Part shown: in pieces, positions 1 through 11,654 of the stretch
Layout: the number at the start of each line of letters is the position of its first letter
Position numbering within the stretch: the stretch's first letter is position 1
Origin: Chenopodium formosanum
Lineage: Eukaryota > Streptophyta > Magnoliopsida > Caryophyllales > Amaranthaceae
Length of the DNA stretch: 64,000 nt
Direction of reading: 5' to 3'
Assembly: GCA_024500155.1 (NCBI GenBank)
Contig: CM044869.1
Location: 52,779,898-52,843,897, forward strand
Notes under the pieces: generated by a model
The model's database searches: none
The model's input: the letters and a program-made list of their open reading frames with translations, nothing else
What the model was told of the DNA's origin: nothing
Translations under genes and position numbers: made by a program

Positions 1-2000
1 GGCGCGACTCCGTGACCGTAGTTAGTATGAGATCTCACCTAACTCCTAGTTTTAGAAAAATAATATTTGAAAGAGGAGACTCGTAGATCAGACGGCCTCG
101 ATAAAAGTACACGGCTAATACCCCATGTACCCCAACCCCTGATTGTCATTACTCCAAATGTGCACCATTCCAGAGTTTTATTGCTCATCCATCTTACACT
201 TTACGTGATTTACAGGTTTAGACTTGGTGATGACTCATATACATTTCAATACAAACATCCCAAACAATTCAATCAAACATGGTAAATTCTCAATTTAGAT
301 TCTTGATTTATTAGTGATAAACAACATTTATTAATTATTCCATTACTACCTCGGTGTATAAACACCTTGAGTGCATAAGGCACCCCAAAACCATAACCTT
401 ATCTTACAAGACCCGAGTTTCTCCTTTACTCATCCTGTTTACATAATCATGAATGAGTAATAATTTGATCTTTACACCAATCACATACCTTTGCCTTTAA
501 GCGCACCTTGCATAATTAGAGCACAAATAATACTTGCATTATAAACTAGTGCACATCATTTGAAATTCGCAATGTATAACCAGACAATTTAACCCAGTCA
601 ATCCTATACATGATACTAAGTTCTCGATCCGTCCTTAAACATGCACCTACAAGCAAGGTTTCGTAACTTGTACGTACCTTGAGTAAACAATTCGATTGGC
701 CACTTTAAAACTAGAAGTCGCCTTCTACAAAGTCCTCTCCTAAACCAAACAATTAGAAATAAATCAATACCAAAGCAATTAAAATTACAGCAATACTAAA
801 CTACTTTAAAACCTCTTAAATCATCAAAATAAAGCCTTTAAATTGTCCCTAAAATCAAAGTTAGTAATATAACATCCCAACTTCAAGTTTATATGTTAGA
901 TTTATGAAATATATTGTTTTTATATCAAATTACAGCAACTTTAAAGTGGGTAAATAAATCTGGAAATTTGTTTTAAGTATATAAAATAACCCCATAAGCA
1001 TAATTACTTGAAATAGTCATTATATAGCATGTTAGTGTGTTAAAACCCCAAAAATATATCAATTCAATGCAATTAGAGGCTTCAAAATAAAAGGTATGAA
1101 ATCTGAAAATTATTTTTAAAGTTAGAATATAAAGTTCAAAGCTTTTTCAATCACAAAATACTCACCATAATTATTTTATAGGTTTAGAAGCATTAAAACA
1201 TGAAATTAACACTACTTGTTCATAAAAATTGAAACTTTAATAAATCTGAAAATTTATATATGATAAAAATAATTATACTTTAATGTAATTTAAACATAGT
1301 ATGATTAGATAGTTTGATTAACACGTTATCAAGCCCTAAAACATGAAAAATCAATGCTTACCCTAAAATATACAAAATACATAATCTGAAATTTTATTTA
1401 ATAAATTAAACATGTCAAAACTTATAAATTTATAATCTTTTAGAATCCAAACATATTATCAAATCATAATAATATAATTTAGAACAAAATTTTAATTAAA
1501 GGTTGAAACTTTAAACAATTTTAATTAAGATAATAAAGCAATAAAAAAAAATAAAGGAAGAGAGGGAGAAGAGGGGCGAACGGCAGCAGGCGGCAGCTGG
1601 GCGGCCGGCGGTGGTGCAGGCGGCGATGGTGCTGGCTGGCGGCAGCCTCTTTCTCTCTTTTTTTTTTTTTTTTTTTTTTTTTTGTCGTGAAATTGGAGGA
1701 GGGGAAAGCTTGAGGGGTTTTATTATTAGAGTGGTTAATAAAACTAGGATTGATACTTGGGCTTAAAGTGAGTGGGTTTTTTTAAAAAAAAAAATAGGCT
1801 TAATGAAAAACGGGTTGGACTTGTATAATAATTAAATATAAGTAATGAAATAATTTTTATGAAATAGTTTTATCAACTTTTAAAATAGTAAAATAAATAA
1901 TCATCTAATTATAATAATTTTTTTTTTTTTTGAAATGGTTGAATAAATCATATTAATAAATAATCATAGTTAAGTATTCACATAAATATAAATTTTTTTT
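1..2000. other. AT-rich repeat-like DNA, no gene
   Basis: No convincing coding region is visible. Most of the stretch is AT-rich, broken by a short GC-rich block at about 1570-1650 made of CGGC/GGCGG-type triplets, followed by a T run at about 1660-1683. A GC-rich block inside long AT-rich DNA is a composition I associate with LTRs of some plant gypsy elements, but no matching second copy, TG...CA ends or primer-binding site can be identified here. Treat the LTR idea as a guess. Confidence 0.3.
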
Positions 2001-2016
2001 TTGTATTCACATAATT

Positions 2017-2432
2017 ATGGGGGATTACAGCCAGTTCCTAGGAATGACTCCTCTCAACGTTCCCTTGAGTTCAAGAGCAAGGCAAGGAGGAATAAAAACT
2101 CTTTTGAAGCCAAAGTCAGTGCGTCCAGCTTTCAGAGGAGGAGAATCAGAGAAAGGGCTCGAAAACAAAGCAAGAGTTTGCATTCTAACCATGCCTATCC
2201 TATCATAAAATCAAATCTTCATGCAGGTATGAAGAGGAAATGTGGTGCATCAGCGAGTTTCTCCGACCATCCAAAGAAGAAGCGTATTTTTAGTTTAGTT
2301 ATTTGTTCTTCTAAATTTAAGTGTTGTACTAGTATTAGTTGTTTCTTGTGTAAGGCTACTCAAAATCTAGCAAGTATGGCTAGAGATGAGAAATACTCTT
2401 GTTTCGTGTATGCTTTCTCCGTTGTCAAATAA
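2017..2432 (+). other. Small unrecognised open frames
   Basis: Two overlapping plus-strand frames run here: an ATG frame at 2017-2208 (63 codons) and a longer frame to 2432 whose first ATG is at about 2226. The longer frame is very basic (many Lys/Arg, e.g. KARRNK, RRRIRERARK) and shows no domain I know. There is no intron evidence, no clear promoter, and it sits beside repeat-like DNA. It is probably a chance frame or a transposon remnant rather than a gene. Confidence 0.15.
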
Positions 2433-2939
2433 TAAAAACGGGAATCAACCCCTACACATTATGTGGATTAATCCAAATTAAAGGTACTTTGAAAAAAAAT
2501 TCCTATGAACATAGTGTGAACTAACCTTACTCCCAGGGGTCCTAGAATTAGCGATAATTATGCAACTTAAAACATATGGTGTGCTTTTCTGACCCATGTA
2601 TTGACTTTTTTTTTTCACAAGACCCATGTTATTGAGTTTGAATCATTGGAATGAAGTGAAATTTTGTCCTATAGCCAGAGACCAAATTTCTTGTATTTAA
2701 TAAGAGTTACGAAGTAGGAAGTACAACACCTCACGTAAATGGTAAGTTTATGTGTATCTCACATAGACAACCAATTCTATTAGTTGAAATAGTTGGCCCA
2801 CTTATTAACCTCCAAAATTTTCAACTAAAATCTCAATTTGTATTTGATAGAAGGACATTTGAGATTTGAGATACATTACATCATACGATTAATACATTGT
2901 ACATTCTTACAAACCAAAAAACTTCATTAGCACCTTAAT

Positions 2940-3335
2940 TACTACAATCTAACATAAACATAAACTAATCAGGCACAGACTTCAATAGCTTCACTATTGA
3001 CCATAAACTAAATAAGACACTTAATTACGAGTACAACAATGTATAAGCTAATTCTAATTAGGCATAGCATTACATAACACATACTTCAACAGGTTCATTA
3101 TTAACCACGTACTTAATCAAACATTTAATTACGAGTACACAAACTTAAGCAAGTTCATTATTAAGCTATTGACCATAAACTAAATAAGACACTTAATTAT
3201 GAGTACAACAATGCATAAACAAATCTAATTAGGCATAGCATTACACAACACATACTTCAACAGGTTAATTATTAACCGCGTACTTAATCAGACACCTAAT
3301 TACGAGTACACAAACTTAAGCAGGTTCATTATTGA
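2940..3335. repeat. 172-bp tandem repeat downstream of chitinase A
   Basis: Two tandem copies with a period of about 172 bp: the string TTGACCATAAACTAAATAAG begins at 2997 and again at 3169. The shared parts include ATTAGGCATAGCATTAC and ACATACTTCAACAGGTT. Within each unit the motif TTAATTACGAGTAC also recurs. The array ends just at the stop codon of chitinase A (minus strand), so it is in that gene's 3' UTR or immediate downstream DNA. Confidence 0.8.
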
Positions 3336-3347
3336 CCACGTACGTAA

Positions 3348-4610
3348 TTAGACACTATTTTTGATGCGTTGACTATACCCAGTTCTCACATCATGAGCTC
3401 TATCCCATAGCATAACTCCTCCATATTTGTCACCAAATCCCTTAACAAAAGGAAGCACTTGGTTTATAAGTGTTTGTGAAGGAACAAACCCACTTCCAGC
3501 AGCGCTCTTTGTTGCTGCAGCAGGCAACCCAACAAAGAACTTCTTAGCAGGGATATTTGAGGTCCATTTTCTCCAAGAATTCTTGAACTTCTCAGGGTTA
3601 CTAACATCGAACTCACAAATAGGGTTGTTGTTAAACTGAATCCAAACGTAGTCGAAAAGCCCGGTGTGTAGGGCACCGTTGAGCTTTTGGTCTGGGAAAG
3701 GGCATTGTGGTGCAGCACTTAGGTATACGTTCTTCCCTGATTGTTGCCCATGCTCGGTGAGTCTCCGTGCTAGCGCTTGGTAGTGTCGCGTACCTGACTC
3801 GATGTCGAAATCTATGCCATCTAGCACGGCATTGCCTGGTGAGAACATACAAGATCATATCAAATAGGGAAAGGAAGAAAAGAAGATGAGAATAATAGAA
3901 TTTCAAAACATTGTTATAAAAACTGTTCTTTACACAACTTAATGCTAATTTTTTTTTTTTTTTTTTTTTCCAATTTAATCTAGTGGAATGTGATTAGATC
4001 TAGTCTGATTTGTTACATTAAATATAAATAGAATACTTACTAAAACATAAAATTTTGTGTCAGCCAAAGTGTTACAATAATAATACTCCATATTAAAAAC
4101 GCAGGGACAAAATTTTAACGCAAATTATTACAATCAGAGTAAATTACATAACACGCTTATGTAGTAGTGCATACCTAGCGGCCGAAATTTGGATTGGCCT
4201 CCAAGAAAATGATCCCACAAGTAATCGGCAACACCTCTAGCTTCCTCGGACGATGATAGAGAGTAACTCTTAGTACTAGTAGCACCACCAATGGAGAGCA
4301 TGACCTTAATCCCCATACGTTGGCAATTTCGGATGCCAACGCTCACTCTTTGGCACCCACCATCTCTAGGGGTGCAGTGGCCAGCCAAGTCAATTTCGGG
4401 TTTTTGGTCATTCCCAAATTTGTGAAGAAATGCTATGTTAACATACTTATATAACGTACTTCTACATGTATCTGTTAATGTTCCCTCATTCACATTTTGG
4501 CCCCAATAAACAGCAATTCCCCTAGCATTGGCTTTTAAGGCCAAGGAAACTAAAAGAGTTGTGATTATAACTAGCAAGAAAAGAGGAGATGACCCAATTT
4601 TAACACCCAT
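3348..4610 (-). CDS. Class III acidic chitinase (GH18), copy A
   Basis: Secreted endochitinase of the hevamine type, which hydrolyses beta-1,4-GlcNAc polymers such as fungal cell-wall chitin in the apoplast. Two exons: 4610-4175 and 3835-3348, intron 4174-3836 (GT..AG, phase 1), giving 307 residues, normal for the family. Residues 1-29 form a signal peptide ending ...LKANA, followed by the typical mature start GIAVYWGQN. The catalytic signature DGIDFDIE is complete at the start of exon 2. Six cysteines fit the three disulfides of class III enzymes (four in exon 1, two in exon 2, in APQCPF and NPICEF). An unusual point is LHKFGN where copies B and C have LSTFGN. Paralogues lie at 25.4-26.6 kb and 28.7-30.1 kb on the same strand. 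The reading frame shows no lesion, so it is probably functional. Confidence 0.93.
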
Positions 4611-4676
4611 TATTTTTTGAGGTTTGGCTACTATTACGTGTTATTGAGTTATTCTTAGGCCATCAAGTGCAAGCCT

Positions 4677-4684
4677 TATTTATA
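4677..4684 (-). promoter_or_regulatory. TATA box of chitinase A
   Basis: On the minus strand this reads TATAAATA, 67 nt upstream of the ATG at 4610, the expected distance for a plant gene with a short leader. A single W-box core (TTGAC) lies further upstream at about 4754. Confidence 0.6.
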
Positions 4685-5024
4685 GAGTAAGAAACTACAA
4701 TTACTAGTACAACTTTAGGTCTTGATTTATTATGCTTGTTATAAAGTCCGACAACTTAGAAGTTGACTCAATAGTACTATTGTGCTAGTAGTACACAAGC
4801 AATAATAGGCAAGGACAACAACTTGATCAACTTGCAATCTTGCATCTTGCATGCATTATTTCATAGTTTAGTTTCACTTTCTAAGAAGTGTTCCCTCAAT
4901 TTCAAGGTAGTTTGGTTGCATGTTTTATGTTTAGTTATAATTTTTTGACAATTGAAAATAACGCAGAGTTTCACTTTCTCAAAAGTGAGCAATATTTTTT
5001 ATTTTATATTTTTTGAATGGAAAT

Positions 5025-5025
<1 letters not shown>

Positions 5026-5061
<36 letters not shown>

Positions 5062-5078
5062 GGGGGGGGGGGGGGGCT
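5026..5078. repeat. Compound microsatellite (TA)n(GA)n(G)n
   Basis: A TA run passes directly into a GA run and then into a G homopolymer. Its exact length is likely uncertain because of slippage in replication or sequencing. Confidence 0.9.
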
Positions 5079-5320
5079 GTTTATCGTAAGATAAAATTCC
5101 TATGCAAATTCTTTTTTTCTTTACTTTTTTTTTTTTAATTAAGGGAAGTTAGATACTAAGCAAATTCCCTCATTTTGTGAGAAGTAGAATTTCTCATGAT
5201 TTTGACTCAAATCTTTATTTTGTAGGAATTTGTAGTTCTCGTGGATTTAGATGTCAACCAAATTTAATAACATCTTATCAGTAACGCTTGTCAATGTTTA
5301 TCTGAGCTGATAGTAAAAAA

Positions 5321-5714
5321 AAGGCAAAATTACACTCATTGTCACCAACTTAAGAGTATGTTGCAAAAATTGACAGGAACTTGTGTCACTTGTTAAATTG
5401 ACACCAACTTGTCTAAAAAAGAATAAAATTGACATTAAAAACACTAAACATTCAATAATAGTCCACATATGACATTTATATAGTATTATCTTTCCAACAT
5501 ATACATTGAGAACTTTTTGAAGCAAATGATTGTTGAGAAGGAATTTTATATCTGTATAAGGGTTGAAAGTTACGTAAAATTAGTTGTTCAATGTCATTTA
5601 TGTCAATTTTGTAATTTTTGTAGCAAATTGGTGTCAATTCAACAAGTGATATAACTTGGTGTCAATAATTGCAAAATTTCATAAAGTTGGTGTCAATTAT
5701 TGTAATTTTGCCTT
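5321..5714. mobile_element. Foldback/MITE with long terminal inverted repeats
   Basis: The left end AAGGCAAAATTACA..CACCAACTT is repeated inverted at the right end as AAGTTGGTGTCAAT..GTAATTTTGCCTT. Internal GACACCAACTT/TTGGTGTCAATT motifs extend the palindrome. There is no ORF. Target-site duplication cannot be judged because both flanks are A runs. The superfamily is not assigned. Confidence 0.7.
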
Positions 5715-5982
5715 AAAAAAATTACAAAAGAGCAATAATTTACACCCCAATGTTTAAGGTATAGAGTGTCGTGGGGGTTGGACAAAAGTTGAGGATGCGA
5801 GGTTTTTGGTGCTATTCTTTAAATGAGTTTCTGTCATATGGTAAGAGTTGTTATGTACATGTATGTCAATAAAGTGCTATAATAAATTGCCTTTTCCAAA
5901 CTATATAATGCTTGATGGCTCTACATATAGCTTCCTCCCTTACCTTTTCCATGTAAATAGTAGAAACTTTTATAGAGACTAA

Positions 5983-6174
5983 GGGTCTGTTTTGATTGAC
6001 TGAACTGAACTGAACTGAATTTATCAGAGCTGAACTGAACTGAATATTTTATGAAAGAAGGAAATTAAGATAAGAATTGAATTGAACTGAACTGAACTGA
6101 ACTTATTGGGGCTGAACTGAACTAAACTTATTGGAGCTGAACTGAAACGAAAATAAGCTGAAGATAACGAGCCT
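5983..6174. mobile_element. Tourist-like MITE with CTGAACTGAA repeats
   Basis: The element starts GGGTCTGTT and ends AACGAGCCT, flanked by TAA at 5980-5982 and 6175-6177. The interior is mostly the repeated pentamer CTGAA/ACTGA. Related elements sit at 26893-27059, 43688-43779 and 46307-46463. TAA/TTA duplications are characteristic of PIF/Harbinger (Tourist) elements. Confidence 0.65.
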
Positions 6175-6431
6175 TAAAATGCATTCTTTGAACTTTCATT
6201 GAGCTTATATTATTAGGTATATTATATCTATGCTTGCAATATTGTCAAGACACGTCTTTAAAAAAAAAAAAACACTATGGTGAAAACAGGTAAAAAAGTA
6301 ATTTTAATTTTTCAAATTAACTCGGGCATAGTTGATTTAATCATTATTTTAAATTTCAAAGGGCAATTTTTTTTTTTTTTTTAAAAAAAATACAAGTACG
6401 TACATAAAAATTCCAATTTGCACTAGAGTTC

Positions 6432-6782
6432 GGACTTGTTCTCTTCAACTTATTTTAGATACTTATTCCTTAATAAATTCAAATTAGATCACACTAGATC
6501 AGAAAGATACAGATCAGACCACTAACTTTTAATTATCATAAACTTATCGTTAATTGCATATTAAAAAAATTACATATTTGAAAAATTCATAATGAGACGA
6601 ATCTAACAAGATTTATTTTGTTAATTTTCTTTATAGATTAGTATTAAAATGCAGTCAAAGTTTAGTCAAATTGTTAAATCAGATGAGATCAAACCAGATA
6701 ATAAAAATTCAGATCAGACTAAATTAAACAATAAAAAAAAATCAGATCAGATCTACTGGTTTCAGGAAAAGAGAACAAGTCC
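6432..6782. mobile_element. MITE with GGACTTGTTCTCTT ends
   Basis: The left end GGACTTGTTCTCTTC is matched by AAGAGAACAAGTCC at the right end. The interior is AT-rich with repeated AGATCAGA motifs and has no ORF. It almost touches the next element (6787). Similar TGTTCTCTTCA ends occur at 34052-34780 and 63576-63723, so this is a dispersed family. Confidence 0.65.
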
Positions 6783-6786
6783 TTAA

Positions 6787-6875
6787 GGCCCTGTTCTTTT
6801 GAGCTTCTGGGCAGAGCAGAGCAGATTTCAAGATAGCAAAGCAGATTTCAACATTATTATTAATACTATTATTAA

Positions 6876-6947
<72 letters not shown>

Positions 6948-7972
6948 TACTATTATTAATGTTATTATTATTAATACTATTATTGTTATTATTATTATTA
7001 TTATCTCAAAAACAAAAGTCATACAATCTACAATAAATTAGTGGGAAGCCGAGATACAATCTGGGCCCCCACTCCTCTATCTACAATTAAGTCATACTAT
7101 TATTAATGTTATTATTATTAATGTTGTTGTTATTACTATTACTATTACTATTACTATTACTATTACTATTACTATTACTAAGTGCATATACCATTGATTT
7201 AGGTGGGTGAAAACATAAATATATGTATACCATATTTAACATATGTTAATAGTAGAAAGATAAAAGACAACGGTTTACTTATATTTATTTCACAAAAATT
7301 TTAAAATAAAATGATTTAATGAGTAATAATGATTTTACTTATAAATTTTTCTTAATTATATATTTTATACCTTAAATATAATAATGATATACAAAGTACT
7401 ACTTGATAATAACCTTTTTTTTTAATTAATTCTTAAATTGTATGGAAAGATTTGAAAAATAATTCAACTCAATGAACTAACAATCAATACCCACATACAT
7501 ATAATGTTTCTACACATTGTGATTCTAATATCAAATGTTTATAAAAGAAATTGTTATTAATTGTTATTTGTTTTTTTGAAAGAATAGTTATAATTATTAG
7601 AAATTATTAATTAATAATATTATTAAATATTAATTCTTAATAGTTTGAATTATTAAATATTAATAATGATAACTATTATTATTAATTATTATTATGATTA
7701 ATAAATATTAATTATCATTAATATTAATAATTATTAAAATTATTTTATTAATAATTATTCGAAATAATAAATTATTATCATCAATACAATATTAATTATT
7801 ATTATTGAATATTAATTATTATTATTATTATTGTTATTATTAATTATTATTTGAAAATAGAGTAGAGCAGAGCAGTGCAGAGTAGAGCAGATTTCTTTTG
7901 AGCAAAGTAGATCAAAAGAGATTTGATTTAAACAGAGCAGGGCTCAACAGAGCAGCTCTAAAGAACGGGGCC
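6787..7972. mobile_element. Large Tourist-like element carrying an (ATT)n array
   Basis: Terminal inverted repeats GGCCCTGTTCTTTTGAGCT and AGAGCAGCTCTAAAGAACGGGGCC, with TAA flanks at 6784-6786 and 7973-7975. Both subterminal parts have AGAGCAGAGCAG-like repeats. The centre (about 6853-7860) is nearly pure ATT/TTA and TACTAT repeats with a short non-repetitive island at about 7020-7095. There is no transposase, so it is non-autonomous. It lies immediately upstream of the GPN3 leader exon and may border that promoter. Confidence 0.75.
6853..7006. repeat. (ATT)n microsatellite
   Basis: An ATT array of about 150 bp with occasional ACT/ATG interruptions. It yields poly-Ile frames on both strands that are not genes. 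A related TACTAT array follows at about 7128-7181. Confidence 0.9.
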
Positions 7973-7999
7973 TAATTCCCTCCCACACGCTTAACTCCG

Positions 8000-8122
8000 T
8001 TTCTGTACTTCTCAAAAACACAATAACCTCCCGTCAAAATAAAAAACACAAAAACCTACGCACCAACTCCCTGCTCTAAGACTCGTCGGAAAAAGAGCCG
8101 ACGACCACCCATCCACTGCCAG
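8000..8122 (+). other. Probable non-coding first exon of the GPN3 gene
   Basis: A non-coding stretch ending CTGCCAG followed by GTATTCC, a good donor at 8123. The matching acceptor is TTGGTGACAG at 10219, 21 nt before the GPN3 ATG. The intervening 2.1 kb begins with a CT-rich tract (CTCTCCTCTCTCC, 8128-8177) and a telo-box-like AAACCCTAA at about 8283. A diverged second copy of this same arrangement lies at 16.69-17.06 kb. The transcription start is not determined. Confidence 0.5.
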
Positions 8123-10219
8123 GTATTCCTCCTCTCTCCTCTCTCCTCTCTCCTCTCTCCTCTCTTCTCTCTTCTCTGTTTTCGTTTTTAGGGTTCCAAA
8201 CAATTGCTGCTGCGACTTACAGTGCCGCCTTTTTCTTCCTCTTTTCCCCTTTTTGATGAATTGTGATGCTAGATTATATACCAAACCCTAACTTACATGC
8301 TTTTCATTCATTCATTTTTTCTGATTTTTAATTCTTTGAATTATACCATGTCAATTTATTGAAATTATGCTTGAAATTTAGTTTTCAATCATCTTGGGTA
8401 TACCTGTATATTTCAATTTATAAAAGTTTTTATTTCATGAAAATTTGTAGTAGTATAATTCTTGAATATTTAAAGTTTGTAATATCAGTTTTTAGTTCAT
8501 TAAAACATACTTACAAGTATTAAAATTCTATTTTTCATGCTTAATAATAATGCAACCTAATATTTTAAATTTCCCGATTTATTGAAGTTAGTAGTATGTA
8601 AGGTATTGAAGATGTATATGGGGGTTAAGATGCTACCTTTGAAATGAATGATTTCTGTGATGAGTTTTATATCTCAGAATCTTTAGAAATTCATTTATTG
8701 AATACAAGTATATAAGACCCTAATTTTGATTCTTGATGTATAGAGGAAATACTTTCAAAGTAAAATTAACTTGAGAATCTTACTTTAAACTAATTTTAGC
8801 TTATATGGCCTCTTTGCATTTTTTGGGCAGATGCCGGAGCCCGGAGGAGGAAACTAATTCTCCATTTTCTTTTTTATTATTTATGGTTTAGCTTAGGAGT
8901 ATTGGAAAGGGTAGAAAATAATTCATTGAGCTAGACTTAAGCACTTGACCCAAGGTAGCCCATGGACACCTCTTAGTAGGTTCTTTCACTAGAACTCAAG
9001 AACTATACTCGTATGTTTTTTTGAACTATAAGCATGGTTTACATTTTAGACTGTTTTACATGCTGCCCAAAGTTAATAAAAAGGGGTCTTTTCTGATATT
9101 AAAACATCTCTATTTCATGAAAACAAACTTTAATCTATGTATGTGAGTATACTATCGTACATTGGAATGTTTTGTATTTGATTATTACAACCCAAATTTT
9201 AATAGTTTTTAGAGATGCTCAACCATTTTGCTCGTGCCTCACTTCAGGATTTCCAAGGGATATAAATTGCATACTCTATTGTGTTTTAACTCTTACAAGT
9301 GCACTTCCACAAATTTAACACAATTTTCAAAGCCCTTCATTTCAATTTAACAATTTATCAATGAACTTACCGGTTGATATTTCATCTAAATGAAATTTAA
9401 ACTGGTAACCCAGCCGCCCTAACTCATCTTAAGTCATTTAAAAAACCTTGAATCTACATTGATTTGTTTAGGTCCTTTAGGAATGTGCATATTTTAGTTA
9501 TGAGGTCCTTTAGGATGCATGCCATTTATACCTATAAGAATTTGATTAAAATTTTTTTCTTGTCAGTCTATCAAGCTGCATTTTTTAATTAGTAATTATT
9601 TTCAAATTAATGTGGTAAAAGATTCATATCTTGAAGAGAGTGTTCCCCTTTTTAGGCATTCCTTTCAGGATAGGGCATGTAGCTCACAATGGAGTGTTTG
9701 ATTTGCTTTCAAAAATCTCGAATTTTCTCACTCCATGTCTTATCTGGATTTTAGATATTGTCTTGCTTCTTCTGGTCAAATGTGAGCTTAGTTTAATTAG
9801 TAGCATTTGTTAGTTTTCCCCCTTCCTATTTGTGCTGTGTCAATTTAACTGCTTGTTTGAATTTCAGGCCTCAATCTTTTTGTGCATTAAGTAGTTTTGG
9901 TGGAATTTGATTGTTCCTGAAGTGGTGTCTCATCAGATATCTTCTTCATGCTTTTTGTTGTCAATTATTGGACTACATTACTTTTAACTTCCACTTTCTT
10001 TTGTTCAAGATAAAAGATCTTCCTTTCTACATTCAGCTCTATCTCCTTTATGTTAAAATCACGGATTTCCCCAATCCCCCTTATTTTAATGGAAATTGCA
10101 TGTTTACTGTGTATGTCCTTTGTTTCTTATCTTACTCTTTTCCCATTCATGCTTATGATTCTATTTTTTGAAAAATTGGAATGCTATAGAGGTTTGATTA
10201 ATTAGCTCATTGGTGACAG
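8123..10219 (+). other. Probable GPN3 leader intron
   Basis: AT-rich DNA from a GT donor at 8123 to an AG acceptor at 10218-10219. Open frames at 9631-9813 and 9911-10171 have no recognisable domain and are treated as chance frames. Part of it (about 9260-9400) reappears, diverged, at 19740-19905. Confidence 0.5.
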
Positions 10220-10240
10220 GAAAACCTTGAGAAAGTTGTG

Positions 10241-11050
10241 ATGGGGTACGCACAGTTAGTCATTGGTCCTGCAGGAAGTGGAAAGTCAACTTACTGCTCT
10301 AGCTTGTATCGACACTGTGAAACCATGCGTCGGACAATAAATATCATAAACCTTGATCCTGCTGCTGAAAATTTTGACTATCCTGTTGCTGTGGATATCA
10401 GGGAACTTATTAATTTGGAGGATGTTATGGAAGAATTAGGGTTGGGTCCTAATGGGGGTTTGATTTACTGCATGGAGGAACTTGAAGATAATCTTGATGA
10501 CTGGCTTACTGAAAAGCTAGATGATTTCTTGGATGATGATTATTTGGTATTTGATTGCCCTGGGCAAATTGAACTCTTCTCTCATGTTCCAGTTCTTAAA
10601 AACTTTGTGGAGCACTTGCAGCGAAAGAGCTTCAATGTTTGTGTAGTTTATTTGCTAGACTCACAGTTTATGACAGATGTTACCAAATTTATCAGTGGCT
10701 GCTTGTCATCTCTGTCTGCAATGATCCAGCTTGAATTGCCCCACGTTAATATCATGTCAAAAATGGACCTCGTGAAGAACAAGAAAGACCTTGACGATTT
10801 CTTGAGCCCCGAGCCACAGATGTTACTGTCACAATTAAATCGTCGCATGGCGCCACAGTTTGAGAAGTTGAACAAAGCCTTGATTGATCTGGTGGATGAA
10901 TACAGCATGGTGAGTTTCATCCCTCTTGACTTGAGGAAAGAGAACAGCATTCAATATGTTTTGTCGCAGATTGACATGAGCATCCAGTATGGAGAAGATG
11001 CAGATGTGAAGGTTAAAGATTTCGATATTGATGCGGATGATGATGAATAG
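10241..11050 (+). CDS. GPN3: GPN-loop GTPase 3
   Basis: Small GTPase of the GPN family, which acts in assembly and nuclear import of RNA polymerase II and III subunits. It is a single uninterrupted coding exon of 269 residues, the normal family length, starting at the ATG of MGYAQLVIGP. A GTG three bases upstream is not used. Visible motifs: P-loop GPAGSGKST (residues 9-17), the diagnostic GPN triplet in GLGPNGG (about 72-78), G3 DCPGQIE (about 106-112), and the base-specificity motif SKMD (about 173-176). The C-terminus is highly acidic (DIDADDDE). The GPN3 assignment over GPN1/GPN2 rests on length, the ELPHVNIMSKMDL segment and the acidic tail. A 5' leader intron is inferred. Fragments of this gene are duplicated downstream at 14.66 kb and 16.7-19.9 kb. 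Confidence 0.93.
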   Translation: MGYAQLVIGPAGSGKSTYCSSLYRHCETMRRTINIINLDPAAENFDYPVAVDIRELINLEDVMEELGLGPNGGLIYCMEELEDNLDDWLTEKLDDFLDDDYLVFDCPGQIELFSHVPVLKNFVEHLQRKSFNVCVVYLLDSQFMTDVTKFISGCLSSLSAMIQLELPHVNIMSKMDLVKNKKDLDDFLSPEPQMLLSQLNRRMAPQFEKLNKALIDLVDEYSMVSFIPLDLRKENSIQYVLSQIDMSIQYGEDADVKVKDFDIDADDDE

Positions 11051-11334
11051 CTGCAGCTCGCTCTGACCACCCGATTAGCACAACAAAATTAGCGTAGTTT
11101 CAAAACCTTGCCTATTGTAAACCGCCTTCCTCATCCTTTCTATTTTTTGTTTTTATGGATCTCTTGGTGAGTGCCTGAGTGGCGAGTAACGTAAAAGTCA
11201 TGTTTATTGGAACTATTGAGACTTTGAACTTTTGAAGTACAAATTGTTTGTTAATGCTAATTTAGTTGCAAAACATAATACAATACTTTTATATATATGT
11301 GAAGATTCCTTCTTTTCAAAGTATAGTGCTAATT

Positions 11335-11430
11335 GGAGTACGAAGTGAGTTGGTGGGAAAACACACCTTGTGACTTTAAGGTCATAAGTTTGAGCCCCAC
11401 TAACTTTTTTTTTTTTTTTTTTTTTTTTTT
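11335..11430 (+). mobile_element. Possible tRNA-derived SINE fragment
   Basis: A segment with GAGTTGGTGGGAAAACAC, then a B-box-like GGTCATAAGTTTGAGCCCC, then a long T run. This order resembles plant tRNA-derived SINEs with a T-rich tail. The A-box part is weak and there is no clear target duplication. It sits in the 3' flank of GPN3 and is absent from the duplicated 3' copy at 15.0-15.6 kb. Confidence 0.35.
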
Positions 11431-11654
11431 GGGACGGGAATATGAAAACAACAAGTTTTGTGTATGGCCAACTAACACATGAGTAAACCTTGACCAACCG
11501 AGTAACCTCTAATTAAGTAACCTTTATCCGATTAAGTAACCTTTTTCTGACCGAGTAATACCTTAACTAGTCTAATGCCCAAATGTTCTGCTAAGTTGCT
11601 GACAATAAGTCAATAAGCCTATGGCAGGAAGTCTTCATAAAATACAACCTAAAT

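Noticed and set aside
67..285. 72-codon frame at the window start
   Set aside because: No recognisable domain, no upstream context, and it starts at a non-ATG codon.
6799..7041. Poly-isoleucine open frames on both strands
   Set aside because: They are translations of the (ATT)n microsatellite and have no gene context.
9631..10171. Two open frames upstream of GPN3
   Set aside because: They lie in the inferred leader intron, have no domain, and are rich in Leu/Phe/Cys as random AT-rich DNA is.
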